Source: JBNLBS01 sp050303415 (GTDB taxonomy: Bacteria > Pseudomonadota > Gammaproteobacteria > Methylococcales > Methylomonadaceae). From it: a stretch of DNA of 64,000 bases. Below, piece by piece: positions 1 through 7,924 of the stretch. Position 1 is the stretch's first letter. Every line of letters starts with the position of its first letter. Under the pieces are notes generated by a model. It had not been told where the DNA came from and did not search any database. It worked only from the letters and a program-made list of their open reading frames with translations. The translations under genes and the position numbers were made by a program. The stretch is from assembly GCA_050303415.1 (NCBI GenBank), contig JBNLBS010000009.1:1-64000 (forward strand). Direction: 5' to 3'.

Positions 1-75
1 ACCCGCCCGGCGCTACGCCTATCGCGGACTAAAAATCTTCACTTCGCTGTCGCTCCGTTTCCAAGATTTTCAGCG
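1..75. repeat. 75-bp dispersed repeat, copy 1 (cut by window start)
   Basis: Bases 1-75 match 42715-42789 base for base and in the same orientation. The left boundary is unknown because the window begins inside the match. The sequences diverge after base 75. The nature of the element is not evident; it could be the end of a mobile or REP-like element. Confidence 0.85.
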
Positions 76-168
76 AAGGTATCCGATCCATACTTTATTG
101 ATTTGGCCTGGTAAACCGGCTTGCTTGTAGTTATAGATAATGCAATCATTATTACGGCATTAATAATC

Positions 169-185
169 TTGGAATATTATTTGCT
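169..185 (+). promoter_or_regulatory. Putative sigma-54 promoter of modABC
   Basis: The sequence TTGGAATATTATTTGCT keeps the GG-N10-GC core and the TTGC of the -24/-12 element, and lies about 40 bases before the modA ATG. The CAC of the -24 box is missing. No TGT-N10-ACA site is visible in the short stretch upstream. Spacing to the start matches the other sigma-54 promoters in the window. Confidence 0.55.
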
Positions 186-225
186 TTATTCAGGTTAGAA
201 GCTGAACCGTAAAAAGGAAAATGCA

Positions 226-1008
226 ATGAAAGACCGCCATTTAAGGCAAAGGGCCGGGTTATACTTTTTTTTATTGATGTTATTAAGCGGCCCGTTGGTA
301 AAGGCGGACGATATACCGGTTATCGCTGCGGCGAGCAGCGTCAAGTTTGCCCTGCAGGACATCGCTGAAGCCTTTCGGCAGGATACCGGTAAAAATGTGC
401 GTATCAGCTATGCCTCATCCGGCAACCTGACCCGGCAAATTCAACAAGGCGGTCCCTTTCAAGTCTTCCTGTCGGCCAATTCCCGCTATGTCGAACAGCT
501 TTATCAACAGCAGAAAACCCTGGACCAGGGTGTAGTCTATGCGCTGGGACGACTGGTAGTATTAACGGCCCCAAACTCCACCCTGCCCCTCGACGAACAA
601 TTGGCCGGATTGAAACAGGCATTGCAGCAAGACCAGATCCAACATTTTGCCATCGCCAATCCTGAACATGCCCCTTATGGCGTGGCCGCGCGTGAGGTTT
701 TACAGCACCAGGGACTATGGGATTTGGTCAAGCCCCATCTGGTGCAGGGTGAAAATATCGCTCAGGCCACGCAATTCGCTGTTTCCGGTGTTGCACAGGC
801 CAGCCTGACGTCCTATTCTCTGGCTCTGGCCCCACAACTGAAAAGCAACAGCCGTATGCTGCTGATACCACAAGCATTTCACCACCCGTTGCAACAAACC
901 GCTGTATTGCTGAAAAATGCCGACGATACGGCTAAACTGTTTTATCATTTTCTGCAACAGGATAAAGCGCGCAGCATTCTGTCCCGTTACGGTTATACCG
1001 CACCTTAG
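226..1008 (+). CDS. modA: Molybdate ABC transporter, periplasmic substrate-binding protein
   Basis: ModA captures molybdate in the periplasm and delivers it to ModB. The 260-residue protein begins with a signal peptide (basic start, hydrophobic core about residues 11-27, cleavage near VKA/DD). It continues with the family motifs VIAAASSVKFAL, YASSGNLTRQI and the segment AIANPEHAPYGVAARE. The start at 226 follows AAAAAGGA at a normal distance; an in-frame alternative is not available because ATG at 221 is followed by a stop. modB begins 8 bases after the stop and modC overlaps modB, so this is one operon. Placement next to nif genes and an apparent sigma-54 promoter suggest supply of molybdenum for FeMo-cofactor. 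Confidence 0.95.
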   Translation: MKDRHLRQRAGLYFFLLMLLSGPLVKADDIPVIAAASSVKFALQDIAEAFRQDTGKNVRISYASSGNLTRQIQQGGPFQVFLSANSRYVEQLYQQQKTLDQGVVYALGRLVVLTAPNSTLPLDEQLAGLKQALQQDQIQHFAIANPEHAPYGVAAREVLQHQGLWDLVKPHLVQGENIAQATQFAVSGVAQASLTSYSLALAPQLKSNSRMLLIPQAFHHPLQQTAVLLKNADDTAKLFYHFLQQDKARSILSRYGYTAP

Positions 1009-1016
1009 AGGAAACT

Positions 1017-1685
1017 ATGGACTGGGCAGCATTACAATTATCGGTAAAATTAAGTCTGGTAACTCTGATATTTTTACTACCCATCGGTATCCTCTGCGGC
1101 CGATGGCTGGCCTACCGGAGATTTTTCGGCAGAACCCTGTTACAGTCAGCCCTGGCATTGCCGCTGGTATTGCCGCCTACTGTGCTGGGTTACTATCTGC
1201 TGGTGGTATTCAGCCCTAATCAGGGACTGGGGCTTTGGCTGTCTAACACTTTTGGTACCACACTGGTATTCAATTTTAACGGCCTGGTACTGGCTTCGAT
1301 TATCTTTAATTTACCCTTTGCCATACAACCCATGCAACGCGCCTTTGCCTCCATCCCCAGGGAGATTCGGGAAGCGGCTGCCTGCTGCGGCATGACCCCC
1401 GGTCATATCTTATGGAAGATTGAATTGCCTCTGGCCTGGCCCGGTATCGTCTCGGCGATGGTAATGTCTTTCGCCCATACGCTGGGTGAATTCGGTATCG
1501 TATTAATGATTGGCGGCAACATTCCGGCCGAAACCCAAACAATCTCTATTGCCGTTTATGACCGGGTACAGGCTTTTGATGATCATTCCGCTTCAATCAT
1601 GTCATTCAGTCTGTTGCTGTTCTCTATGCTGACTATCTCTTTTACTTACTGGTTATCGGAGTATAGCGAAAAAACGCATGTCTGA
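1017..1685 (+). CDS. modB: Molybdate ABC transporter, permease
   Basis: ModB forms the inner-membrane channel for molybdate. The protein has 222 residues and about five hydrophobic segments, with the EAA-type cytoplasmic loop (REAAACCGMTPGHILWKIELP, residues near 117-137) that contacts the ATPase. The start is preceded by GAGGAAACT. The stop overlaps the modC start (8 shared bases), implying translational coupling. Length and order are those of a typical modABC operon. Its location beside nif genes supports a role in nitrogenase molybdenum supply. Confidence 0.95.
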   Translation: MDWAALQLSVKLSLVTLIFLLPIGILCGRWLAYRRFFGRTLLQSALALPLVLPPTVLGYYLLVVFSPNQGLGLWLSNTFGTTLVFNFNGLVLASIIFNLPFAIQPMQRAFASIPREIREAAACCGMTPGHILWKIELPLAWPGIVSAMVMSFAHTLGEFGIVLMIGGNIPAETQTISIAVYDRVQAFDDHSASIMSFSLLLFSMLTISFTYWLSEYSEKTHV

Positions 1686-2802
1686 TTCCGCCATTCATAT
1701 CACGCTGCAACAACAGCAGCCGATTCCATTATCCGTGCAGCTGGAATGCCGGGCGGGTGAGCTGCTGGCACTGGTCGGTCCTTCCGGAAGCGGTAAAACC
1801 ACTATCTTGCGCGCCATCGCCGGTTTATATCAGCCCCAATACGGCACTATTATCTGTCAGGGCGAAACCTGGCAGGACACTGCCGCTCAGGTTTTTTTAC
1901 CCGCACACAAGCGCCATGCCGGCCTGGTGTTCCAACATTATGCACTGTTTCCACATATGACCGTGCTGGATAATATCCAGCAGGCTTTAACCGACCTGCC
2001 AAAACCACAACGTAAAACGATTGCATTGGAATTGGTCAAGAAAGTGCATCTGGAAGGCCTGGAACAGCGTTACCCGAAAAAGCTGTCCGGCGGCCAGCAA
2101 CAACGGGTCGCCGTAGCGCGTGCTTTAGCCAGGCGTCCCAGCGTTTTACTGTTGGATGAACCCTTTTCCGCCGTCGACCAGGTCACCCGGCGCAAGCTTT
2201 ACCGGGAGCTGTTGGCATTAAGACGGTCACTGGCAATGCCGATGATTTTGGTCACTCACGACCTGGAAGAATCCGCCTTGCTGGCCGACCGCATCGCCCT
2301 GTTACACAAGGGCGATATTTTACAGACCGGCACCCCGGAATTTGTCGCCTCTCATCCCAAAACGGCAACAGTCGCGCGTCTGATGGATCAACAGAATCTA
2401 TTTACGGCGCAGGTACTGGAGCATGACTCCCTGATGCAAAAAACCCGCCTGCGCTGGCGAGGCACAGTGCTGGAAGCGGCCTATCAGCCCCAGTTTCCGG
2501 TTAATGAACGAGTGTGCTGGATGATCCAGTCCGCCAATGTGTTATTACACAGACGTGACCGCCCTTCGAACGGCGATCGGGAAAACCCGCTGTCCGGTCA
2601 AATAATCGAATATATGGAAAACAACGGCCAGTCACACCTGCTGGTTGAAGTCGATCGCGAATTGAAAATCAATATCGCCATCAACGTACCCTTGCATGTA
2701 GCCAGACGCAACGGCCTGGGACTGAATGAAGCTGTCGGTGTGTCATTACTGGCCGAAGGCATACACCTGATGCCTTTTCAGGCTTTACGGCGAGAAGCTT
2801 AG
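1678..2802 (+). CDS. modC: Molybdate ABC transporter, ATP-binding protein
   Basis: ModC hydrolyses ATP to drive molybdate import. The 374-residue protein has Walker A GPSGSGKTT, the Q-loop region LVFQHYALFPHM, signature LSGGQQQR, Walker B VLLLDEPFSA and the switch histidine in LVTHD. The C-terminal 130 residues fit the Mop/TOBE molybdate-sensing domain common in ModC. It overlaps modB and is the last gene of the operon; no clear terminator follows before the nif11 promoter region. Confidence 0.95.
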   Translation: MSDSAIHITLQQQQPIPLSVQLECRAGELLALVGPSGSGKTTILRAIAGLYQPQYGTIICQGETWQDTAAQVFLPAHKRHAGLVFQHYALFPHMTVLDNIQQALTDLPKPQRKTIALELVKKVHLEGLEQRYPKKLSGGQQQRVAVARALARRPSVLLLDEPFSAVDQVTRRKLYRELLALRRSLAMPMILVTHDLEESALLADRIALLHKGDILQTGTPEFVASHPKTATVARLMDQQNLFTAQVLEHDSLMQKTRLRWRGTVLEAAYQPQFPVNERVCWMIQSANVLLHRRDRPSNGDRENPLSGQIIEYMENNGQSHLLVEVDRELKINIAINVPLHVARRNGLGLNEAVGVSLLAEGIHLMPFQALRREA

Positions 2803-2858
2803 GAAAGCCTTGAGTCACGCCCCGCATAACCACTTATTTTGTAGGGTTTATTCACTTT

Positions 2859-2874
2859 TGTTTTATTTACTACA
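2859..2874. promoter_or_regulatory. NifA-type upstream activator site (TGT-N10-ACA)
   Basis: TGT TTTATTTACT ACA is an exact TGT-N10-ACA motif about 175-190 bases before the putative sigma-54 promoter at 3047. That is a usual distance for NifA enhancer sites. A near miss (TGT at 2841) lies just upstream. Confidence 0.6.
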
Positions 2875-3046
2875 AATTTAACCCTTCAGTTACAGATGCT
2901 GTTTTTGCCGAGGCTTTTTCCGGTCAGTCAGATCAACCCAGAAAACACACACAAAGCTTTTAATTACAATAGGTTATCTTTAAAACAAGGACTATAATCC
3001 GGCTATTTTCAGCTTTCGATCATCCAACTATCAATTTTTTTTAAGT

Positions 3047-3062
3047 TGGTTCGATAATTGCT
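3047..3062 (+). promoter_or_regulatory. Putative sigma-54 promoter of the nif11 gene
   Basis: TGGTTCGATAATTGCT has the GG-N10-GC spacing and TTGC -12 box, 53 bases before the ATG. A CCAACT/AGTTGG inverted repeat overlaps its left side. With the TGT-N10-ACA site at 2859 this fits a NifA-dependent promoter. Confidence 0.55.
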
Positions 3063-3114
3063 ATTTATGGTTTCGTAAGCCATTTACACAATTTAAATAA
3101 AGAGGATTATTTAT

Positions 3115-3333
3115 ATGTCAGTAGAACAAATCAAGGCTTTTTCGGAAAAAGCAAAAGCCGATCCAGCGATTGCTGAAAAACTAAAAGCATGTCTGAAGAT
3201 GAAGGAGCTGTTTGCCTTGGCTAGGGAACATGGTTTCGAATTCGATGAAAATTCACTTTATCCCCCTAATGAACCGCAATTTACCGAAGAGCAGTTATCG
3301 GAAAGACTGGTTAAGGCTTTATTAAGAGTATAA
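3115..3333 (+). CDS. Nif11-family small protein
   Basis: This 72-residue protein matches the Nif11 domain: MSVEQIKAFSEKAKADPAI at the start, then the central LKMKELFALAREHGFEF segment. Nif11 proteins of unknown function occur in nif clusters, and related sequences serve as leader peptides of some ribosomal peptides. There is no double-glycine cleavage motif or core peptide here, so a nif-associated role is more likely. The start follows AGAGGATTATTT. It stands alone between modC and a convergent Fe-S gene, with its own probable sigma-54 promoter and NifA site, which supports nitrogen-fixation control. Its molecular role is unknown. Confidence 0.8.
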   Translation: MSVEQIKAFSEKAKADPAIAEKLKACLKMKELFALAREHGFEFDENSLYPPNEPQFTEEQLSERLVKALLRV

Positions 3334-3356
3334 AGCCCCAATCTTTGGTGAAAGCT

Positions 3357-3387
3357 GAAGCGCATCATCATGCAGGTGATGCGCTTC
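3357..3387. terminator. Bidirectional hairpin terminator
   Basis: GAAGCGCATCA and TGATGCGCTTC form a perfect 11-bp stem with a 9-base loop, between the stops of two convergent genes (3333 and 3401). No long T-run follows on either strand, so efficiency is uncertain. Confidence 0.6.
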
Positions 3388-3400
3388 TACCATCAACGCA

Positions 3401-4687
3401 TTATTCATCAAGCAATGCGGCAATCAATTGAATAGGATGCACGATATCCGCCGGTTTTGTTGACGGCTCTGCCGAAGCCAGATGTAACGCACAACCGATA
3501 TTACTGGTCGCGACATAGTCGGGGTGGCTGTTTTGTATATGCTTGCATTTTAAATCACGCAAGGCATCGGCCTTATCCGGGTGAGTCAGCATATAACTGC
3601 CCCCTGCCCCACAGCATAAATGATTATCCTCTAATTCATTGATTTCGAGCGCCGGGATTCTCTTCAACAAACGGTAAACCGCCTGCTGATTTTTCAAAAC
3701 ATTACGCTGACTGCAAGGTTCATGCACGCACAGTTTTTTTTCTAATGCTTTTAAGGTTAGTGATTGCGGCCAGTGTTGATCGACAAAATCACTGATTTCA
3801 AACAATTTATCCTTAAACCCGGCTGACGTCTGCTCATCAATTTCTAAAAGACGCGGATAATCCTGTAATTGACTGCCGCAGCCGGTGGCGCAATAAACAA
3901 TCCCATCTATCGCCAGGCTGTCGAACAACTCACTATTTTTCCTCATCAACCGCTTTGCGGTTTCCCGGTCTCCGTTATGATAATGTATGGCACCGCAGCA
4001 AACCTGTTGTTCCGGCACCAACACTGCATAGCCTATTTTATTTAACACCTGGATAGCGGAATCTAACGTGACACGGTCAAAATGCTCGGACACACAACCG
4101 GTAAACAAGGCAACCGTTCCTTGTCCTGATATTTTTTGTGTCGAAGGTACCGGATAAAACGGTTTTAACTTCTTTATTGTTGCCTGTGGAGAGATGTTAT
4201 CTACCCGCTTCAGACCGATTAAATCCAGCAGTCCCGTTTTTCTGAATAAAGCACGCAGACCGCTTGATTGGTATAGTTTGATCAGTGGTAACGCAGCTTT
4301 TAACAGCCTCTTATCTTCAATTATTTTCAAGGCGGTCCGGCCATAAAAAGAAAAATGCCGGTCAGCTGATATTTTGATTTCAGCCTGTTCATACAATTCA
4401 GCATAATCCATATGACTGGGACAAACGGATTCACAGGCCCTGCATAATATGCAACTTTGCAGGTGTTCCAACGCTTTTTCATCGACAGCCTGTTGTTTAA
4501 CTACCTGGCGTTCAAGCGTGCGAACCCGCTGCCTGGGACCTTCCTGTTCATCATGACTCAATTGATAGGTTGGACAGTGCGACAAACACAGGCCGCAACG
4601 CATACAATCGGCAGCATCCGGCACATAAGGACCGGCGGGTTGTTCATAGGCCTCCGCGCTGCCGTCAAAGTCCATGAAATCAAACAT
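3401..4687 (-). CDS. GlcF-like iron-sulfur oxidoreductase subunit
   Basis: This protein of about 428 residues resembles glycolate oxidase subunit GlcF and other CCG-domain Fe-S proteins. It has two [4Fe-4S] motifs, CMRCGLCLSHCP (near residue 30) and CILCRACESVCP (near residue 80), then two cysteine-rich CCG domains marked by CVSEHF...CCGAIHYH and CVHEPCSQRN...CCGAGGSY. No flavoprotein partner (GlcD/GlcE type) is adjacent, so the electron donor is unknown. It is the last gene of the nifEN operon. The ATG at 4687 has GGAAG seven bases upstream; an in-frame TTG two codons earlier overlaps the preceding stop and is less likely. I infer a redox role linked to nitrogen fixation; the substrate cannot be read from sequence. 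Confidence 0.75.
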   Translation of the reverse strand: MFDFMDFDGSAEAYEQPAGPYVPDAADCMRCGLCLSHCPTYQLSHDEQEGPRQRVRTLERQVVKQQAVDEKALEHLQSCILCRACESVCPSHMDYAELYEQAEIKISADRHFSFYGRTALKIIEDKRLLKAALPLIKLYQSSGLRALFRKTGLLDLIGLKRVDNISPQATIKKLKPFYPVPSTQKISGQGTVALFTGCVSEHFDRVTLDSAIQVLNKIGYAVLVPEQQVCCGAIHYHNGDRETAKRLMRKNSELFDSLAIDGIVYCATGCGSQLQDYPRLLEIDEQTSAGFKDKLFEISDFVDQHWPQSLTLKALEKKLCVHEPCSQRNVLKNQQAVYRLLKRIPALEINELEDNHLCCGAGGSYMLTHPDKADALRDLKCKHIQNSHPDYVATSNIGCALHLASAEPSTKPADIVHPIQLIAALLDE

Positions 4688-4689
4688 AG

Positions 4690-5115
4690 TCAATCTTCCA
4701 TCACTGTAACATAGGCCCTGCGTAACAATTCCATTTCGGCAGGCGGCCGTCCCATTAGCGCGGTCAGCGTCTGCATTTTACAGTTTCTGGCCGACATTAA
4801 TTTATGCGGGGGGTCCAGCAATTTGAACCGCGCCATATACACATTGACGACACCTTGTGCTGTTTCCACCTGCTCGCAAAAACCGGGTTCGGCAACCAGT
4901 AAATCAACGTCCAGTTGTAATTGCTCGTTAATCTTTTGGATCAGCGCTGTGGGATGCAAATCAACCAGTTGCGGCCGTAACTCATCCTCTTCAATAAGAC
5001 TTGAAAGTTTCGGCAGCGGCGGGAAACAAACACTGCCGCTTTCCTGCTGACAAAAAAGTGTTAAGGCGCTGATATCGCCTTTATAGTAGAGGATTATGTG
5101 ACTGTTGTTATTCAT
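4690..5115 (-). CDS. Conserved hypothetical protein in nif operon
   Basis: I do not recognise a named family in this 141-residue protein. It is soluble, with no signal peptide or membrane segment, and its C-terminal half (MARFKLLDPPHKLMSARNC to the end) looks compact and helical. It lies between the DUF364 gene (44-base gap) and the GlcF-like gene (it abuts the start), so it is almost certainly cotranscribed with them. A nitrogen-fixation role is inferred only from position. Confidence 0.6.
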   Translation of the reverse strand: MNNNSHIILYYKGDISALTLFCQQESGSVCFPPLPKLSSLIEEDELRPQLVDLHPTALIQKINEQLQLDVDLLVAEPGFCEQVETAQGVVNVYMARFKLLDPPHKLMSARNCKMQTLTALMGRPPAEMELLRRAYVTVMED

Positions 5116-5159
5116 GGTAAGTGATTTGGCCGGCTCACGTTCAGTAATCCGGCTTATTT

Positions 5160-6122
5160 TTATTGCTTATCCCACAGTGTTTTAAAAGCGCTGTCCATAC
5201 GTGACAGCCGGGTATTAACGTCATTCAGATCTGCATATTGAGGAAAGCGACTGGAATTTCCCTTGCTGTACCAATGTTCCATTGCCTGCGTCATTCGTTC
5301 TTTGTTGGCATAAGTATCGGCAATGTCCTGTTTTAACCAGAGCAAATTGTTTTCTCTGCTCAGCTCTACAACCTTGTACCGGACCCCTGTTTCAAAGATA
5401 CGCACGCCGCCGCCCTCGGCGGCGGTCTGAAATAACGCATCCTGATCAATCACCTCGACCCCGGCAAGATAATCGATGCCGAAGTCATACAATTCCGCCA
5501 ACCAGGGCACCGTCGGCCCCATTAATACTGTCTTTGCCGAACCAGAGAGTTCGGCCAGACGCGGAAAAGTTTTATTCGGTATGGTACTGGCCGATAAAAA
5601 CACCCAGTCAGCCTCCGGCAACAGGTATTCAGCGGCCGGGTCAGGATAATCCCCCGCTTGCGGCATGCGTTCCAAAACCTGCCAGCCATACTGTTCAACG
5701 TAGCGGTCTATGCCGGGATAATGTCCGATAACCACGACCTTCTGGTCCCGTATTAACGGCAAGAAATGTTCAAAGACCGTTAAATTGGCCGAACCCGGTT
5801 TTGCATCCAGCAATACGCCTTCCGGTATATTTCTTCGGTTGTTGATACTGCAGTTGATCGCTGCCATAGCGACCGTTGCCTGGTAAGGCTCCCACTCCAA
5901 TATCCATTGCCCAACGTCCTTAAGTGTTTGCCCCGATAATGTTCCAGGCCATGACAATGTCCGCGTCGCCACGGCCGGCGTCATCGCCAACCCCGAACCA
6001 ACGGACTGTCGTAAACGGGTTTGACACACCGTCCACACCAGACCAATACTGATGCGTTCGATAACTTGCGTACTACTGCAATAATCCAGCAAACATTCAT
6101 AAAGGTGTTTGGGGTTGTTCAT
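5160..6122 (-). CDS. DUF364/DUF4213 Rossmann-like protein (putative metal chelation)
   Basis: The 320-residue protein matches the two-part DUF4213 plus DUF364 family. The N-terminal part carries the conserved segment AMAAINCSINN (near residue 105) and the C-terminal part a Rossmann-like core with VVVIGHYPGI and VLMGPTVPWLAEL. The family has been proposed to bind heavy metals and occurs near metal-cofactor genes. Here it sits in the nifEN operon, 12 bases after the preceding gene. A role in metal handling for FeMo-cofactor synthesis is a reasonable but unproven inference. Confidence 0.7.
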   Translation of the reverse strand: MNNPKHLYECLLDYCSSTQVIERISIGLVWTVCQTRLRQSVGSGLAMTPAVATRTLSWPGTLSGQTLKDVGQWILEWEPYQATVAMAAINCSINNRRNIPEGVLLDAKPGSANLTVFEHFLPLIRDQKVVVIGHYPGIDRYVEQYGWQVLERMPQAGDYPDPAAEYLLPEADWVFLSASTIPNKTFPRLAELSGSAKTVLMGPTVPWLAELYDFGIDYLAGVEVIDQDALFQTAAEGGGVRIFETGVRYKVVELSRENNLLWLKQDIADTYANKERMTQAMEHWYSKGNSSRFPQYADLNDVNTRLSRMDSAFKTLWDKQ

Positions 6123-6134
6123 GTCAAACCAACA

Positions 6135-6518
6135 TTATTGTGCAGCCGGCAACAGTTTGGCTTCAGTTTTGATGTTGCCGCTTTTACCCCAGGCACTCAT
6201 CGCCTCCACAAACCATTGTTGCTTGGTCGGGTGCGGCTTAACGATGTCATATTCCGCATAAAACGAACCATCGCTGTTAAACTGAATCTGGCCGATACGC
6301 TGTTTGTGTTTGTCATACCAAAAACCGGTCAAATTCTCATCGGCCGTATAAGGGTCTTTTGTCAAACTGAACTCGGCCTGTTCAAAGTCAGGAACGCCAT
6401 TAATATCAGCCTCCGAAAAGCCGGTTTTTCTTATGGCGAGTAACATTTCCTGACAGATTTGTTGACCCAGACATTTATATTGCTGAAATTGCTTGCCGGC
6501 CGGCGTTTCCGTATCCAT
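6135..6518 (-). CDS. Conserved hypothetical protein in nif operon
   Basis: This 127-residue soluble protein is not recognised. It contains an aromatic-rich central stretch (FWYDKHKQRIGQIQFNSDG) that predicts beta strands, and a C-terminal WFVEAMSAWG segment. Cotranscription is indicated by gaps of 5 and 12 bases to its neighbours in the nifEN operon. No cofactor-binding motif is visible. Confidence 0.55.
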   Translation of the reverse strand: MDTETPAGKQFQQYKCLGQQICQEMLLAIRKTGFSEADINGVPDFEQAEFSLTKDPYTADENLTGFWYDKHKQRIGQIQFNSDGSFYAEYDIVKPHPTKQQWFVEAMSAWGKSGNIKTEAKLLPAAQ

Positions 6519-6523
6519 ATAAC

Positions 6524-7024
6524 CTATTCCTCCTTCAATGCCGAAGCAAGATCCATGATCACCGATGCACCGGAACGATCCTCGGGGTCCAGGTCTTTAA
6601 TGATTGCCAGGATTATTTGTGCCGGAACCGCTTGGCCTTGCCGTAACTTGATGAAGGCCAGAGCTTTCAAACTGTACAAATAAAATAATGAGGTCTGGTC
6701 AATATACATATTCCATCGCGCCTTATCTCGATAAAGCAGCCTGTAATCCTCAGGAAAGCCGCCCTGTCGGGCCGCCTCTTTCAGTCCTTCCAGAACAAAA
6801 TATTCGGCTTCCATCAGACGCGCCTGATAAAAATAGAACTTGTATAAGGCAAAATAGGTTTGCAGGCACTGCCTGTCCAGTTGGTAAGCCTGTAAAAAAA
6901 ACTTTTCGGCCTGTACTGCATTATTTCGCGTAGCTATGACCGCAGCCTGTAACAATGTATTCACCGAAGGCGGTATATCCGGACTGAACATCACCGCCTC
7001 ATCAATAAATCCAACCTTGCTCAT
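6524..7024 (-). CDS. TPR-like protein in nif operon
   Basis: This 166-residue protein is mostly helical. The repeat pattern (AEKFFLQAYQLDRQCLQTYFALYKFYFYQ followed by AEYFVLEGLKEAA) resembles two or three tetratricopeptide units, expected to mediate protein-protein contacts. It has no signal peptide. It lies 3 bases after the [2Fe-2S] ferredoxin gene in the nifEN operon. Its partner is unknown; an assembly role in electron transfer or cofactor insertion would fit the context. Confidence 0.6.
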   Translation of the reverse strand: MSKVGFIDEAVMFSPDIPPSVNTLLQAAVIATRNNAVQAEKFFLQAYQLDRQCLQTYFALYKFYFYQARLMEAEYFVLEGLKEAARQGGFPEDYRLLYRDKARWNMYIDQTSLFYLYSLKALAFIKLRQGQAVPAQIILAIIKDLDPEDRSGASVIMDLASALKEE

Positions 7025-7027
7025 GTT

Positions 7028-7351
7028 TTACCAGACCTCTGCAGGCACCTGCAGTCTAGCCACCGGCTCGCCGCCCAGCAGATGTTCCTCGATGATGGTT
7101 TTCACATCATCTTTGCATACTTTGCCGTACATCACGCCTTCCGGGTAAACCAATACACTAGGTCCCATCATGCAGGGCCCCATACAACCGGTATTGGTCA
7201 GGCCTATCTTTTCAAACAAATTCCGGTTTTGAATTTCATTCATAAATTCGTTCATTACCTCGGCACAGCCACTGCTGGCACAGGAGCCCCTAGGGTGCCC
7301 CTCAGGTCGACTCTGGGTACAGACAAATACGTGTTTTTCCGGTTTAGGCAT
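7028..7351 (-). CDS. Thioredoxin-fold [2Fe-2S] ferredoxin (Shethna/FeSI type)
   Basis: This 107-residue protein matches the thioredoxin-like [2Fe-2S] ferredoxins related to NuoE and to FeSI of Azotobacter. Cysteines that fit the cluster are in HVFVCTQSRP, GSCASSGC and TGCMGPCMMGP. The family includes nif-associated ferredoxins; in Azotobacter the FeSII relative protects nitrogenase, whereas the role of FeSI-type proteins is unclear. The gene follows fdxB closely in the nifEN operon. Confidence 0.85.
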   Translation of the reverse strand: MPKPEKHVFVCTQSRPEGHPRGSCASSGCAEVMNEFMNEIQNRNLFEKIGLTNTGCMGPCMMGPSVLVYPEGVMYGKVCKDDVKTIIEEHLLGGEPVARLQVPAEVW

Positions 7352-7361
7352 CTTTATTCCC

Positions 7362-7679
7362 CTAAGCTACTTGTTTATTTTCGTGGGTGAAACAACTCTT
7401 CGGACACACTTTTGAACACGCCTCACAACCGATACAGTCGTTACGGTTTTTCAGACTCATGACCATGCTGTTCTCATCATCGTCTTCAAAATCACCGTAA
7501 TCGTCATCAAAATCTTCAGGGTCCAGCGCTTCGGATTTTTCGATCAAATCGAATACATCTCTGGGACAGACCTTGAAACACCGGCCACAGCCTATACAAT
7601 TTTCCTGATTTAAATCAGAGACATAAGAAGGTGTCCATTCTGTGCCACCAAAAGTGACACCGGTTACTACAGCTGCCAT
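7362..7679 (-). CDS. fdxB: Nif-specific ferredoxin III (2x[4Fe-4S])
   Basis: The 105-residue protein carries two [4Fe-4S] motifs, CIGCGRCFKVCP and CIGCEACSKVCP, separated by an acidic insert (residues about 50-70), as in the nif-specific ferredoxin III family. It probably donates electrons during nitrogenase function or cofactor assembly. The start at 7679 (MAAVVTG) has GGAGAATAATT immediately upstream; a longer reading frame upstream overlaps the DUF683 gene and is not used. It lies directly after the DUF683 gene, the usual order in nif clusters. Confidence 0.9.
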   Translation of the reverse strand: MAAVVTGVTFGGTEWTPSYVSDLNQENCIGCGRCFKVCPRDVFDLIEKSEALDPEDFDDDYGDFEDDDENSMVMSLKNRNDCIGCEACSKVCPKSCFTHENKQVA

Positions 7680-7689
7680 AATTATTCTC

Positions 7690-7908
7690 CTATGCTGTTT
7701 CCGCCTGCTGCGCTTCGGCCAATGCCTGAGTCGCTTCATCCCATGCCTTGCAGGCATCAAATGTGGCCTGTGCAAGATCCATCAGCTCCGTATATGCACC
7801 CGGCAGCCGGTCTTCAATCAGGTCATGCAATTCCATCGCCTGCTCACTGGCCAGGCGTTTGGTCTTCTTGACGTTCTTTTCCAGTTTCTTTATTTCTTCA
7901 GGGGACAT
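7690..7908 (-). CDS. DUF683 / CCE_0567-family nif protein
   Basis: This 72-residue helical protein fits the CCE_0567/DUF683 family, Rop-like two-helix proteins encoded beside nifX and DUF269 genes. The first helix is rich in lysine and glutamate; the second contains HDLIEDRLPGAYTELMDLA. A metal-related role has been suggested for the family but is not established. The start follows AGGAGCTACAA. It lies 16 bases after the DUF269 gene. Confidence 0.85.
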   Translation of the reverse strand: MSPEEIKKLEKNVKKTKRLASEQAMELHDLIEDRLPGAYTELMDLAQATFDACKAWDEATQALAEAQQAETA

Positions 7909-7924
7909 TTGTAGCTCCTATTAA

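Noticed and set aside
3401..4687. True glycolate oxidase subunit GlcF
   Set aside because: No GlcD or GlcE is adjacent and the gene is in the nifEN operon; only the fold is claimed.
5282..5731. Plus-strand frame opposite the DUF364 gene
   Set aside because: Arginine/proline-rich shadow of a coding strand; no ribosome-binding site or family match.
7680..7775. N-terminal extension of FdxB
   Set aside because: It overlaps the DUF683 gene, and a good ribosome-binding site lies before MAAVVTG.
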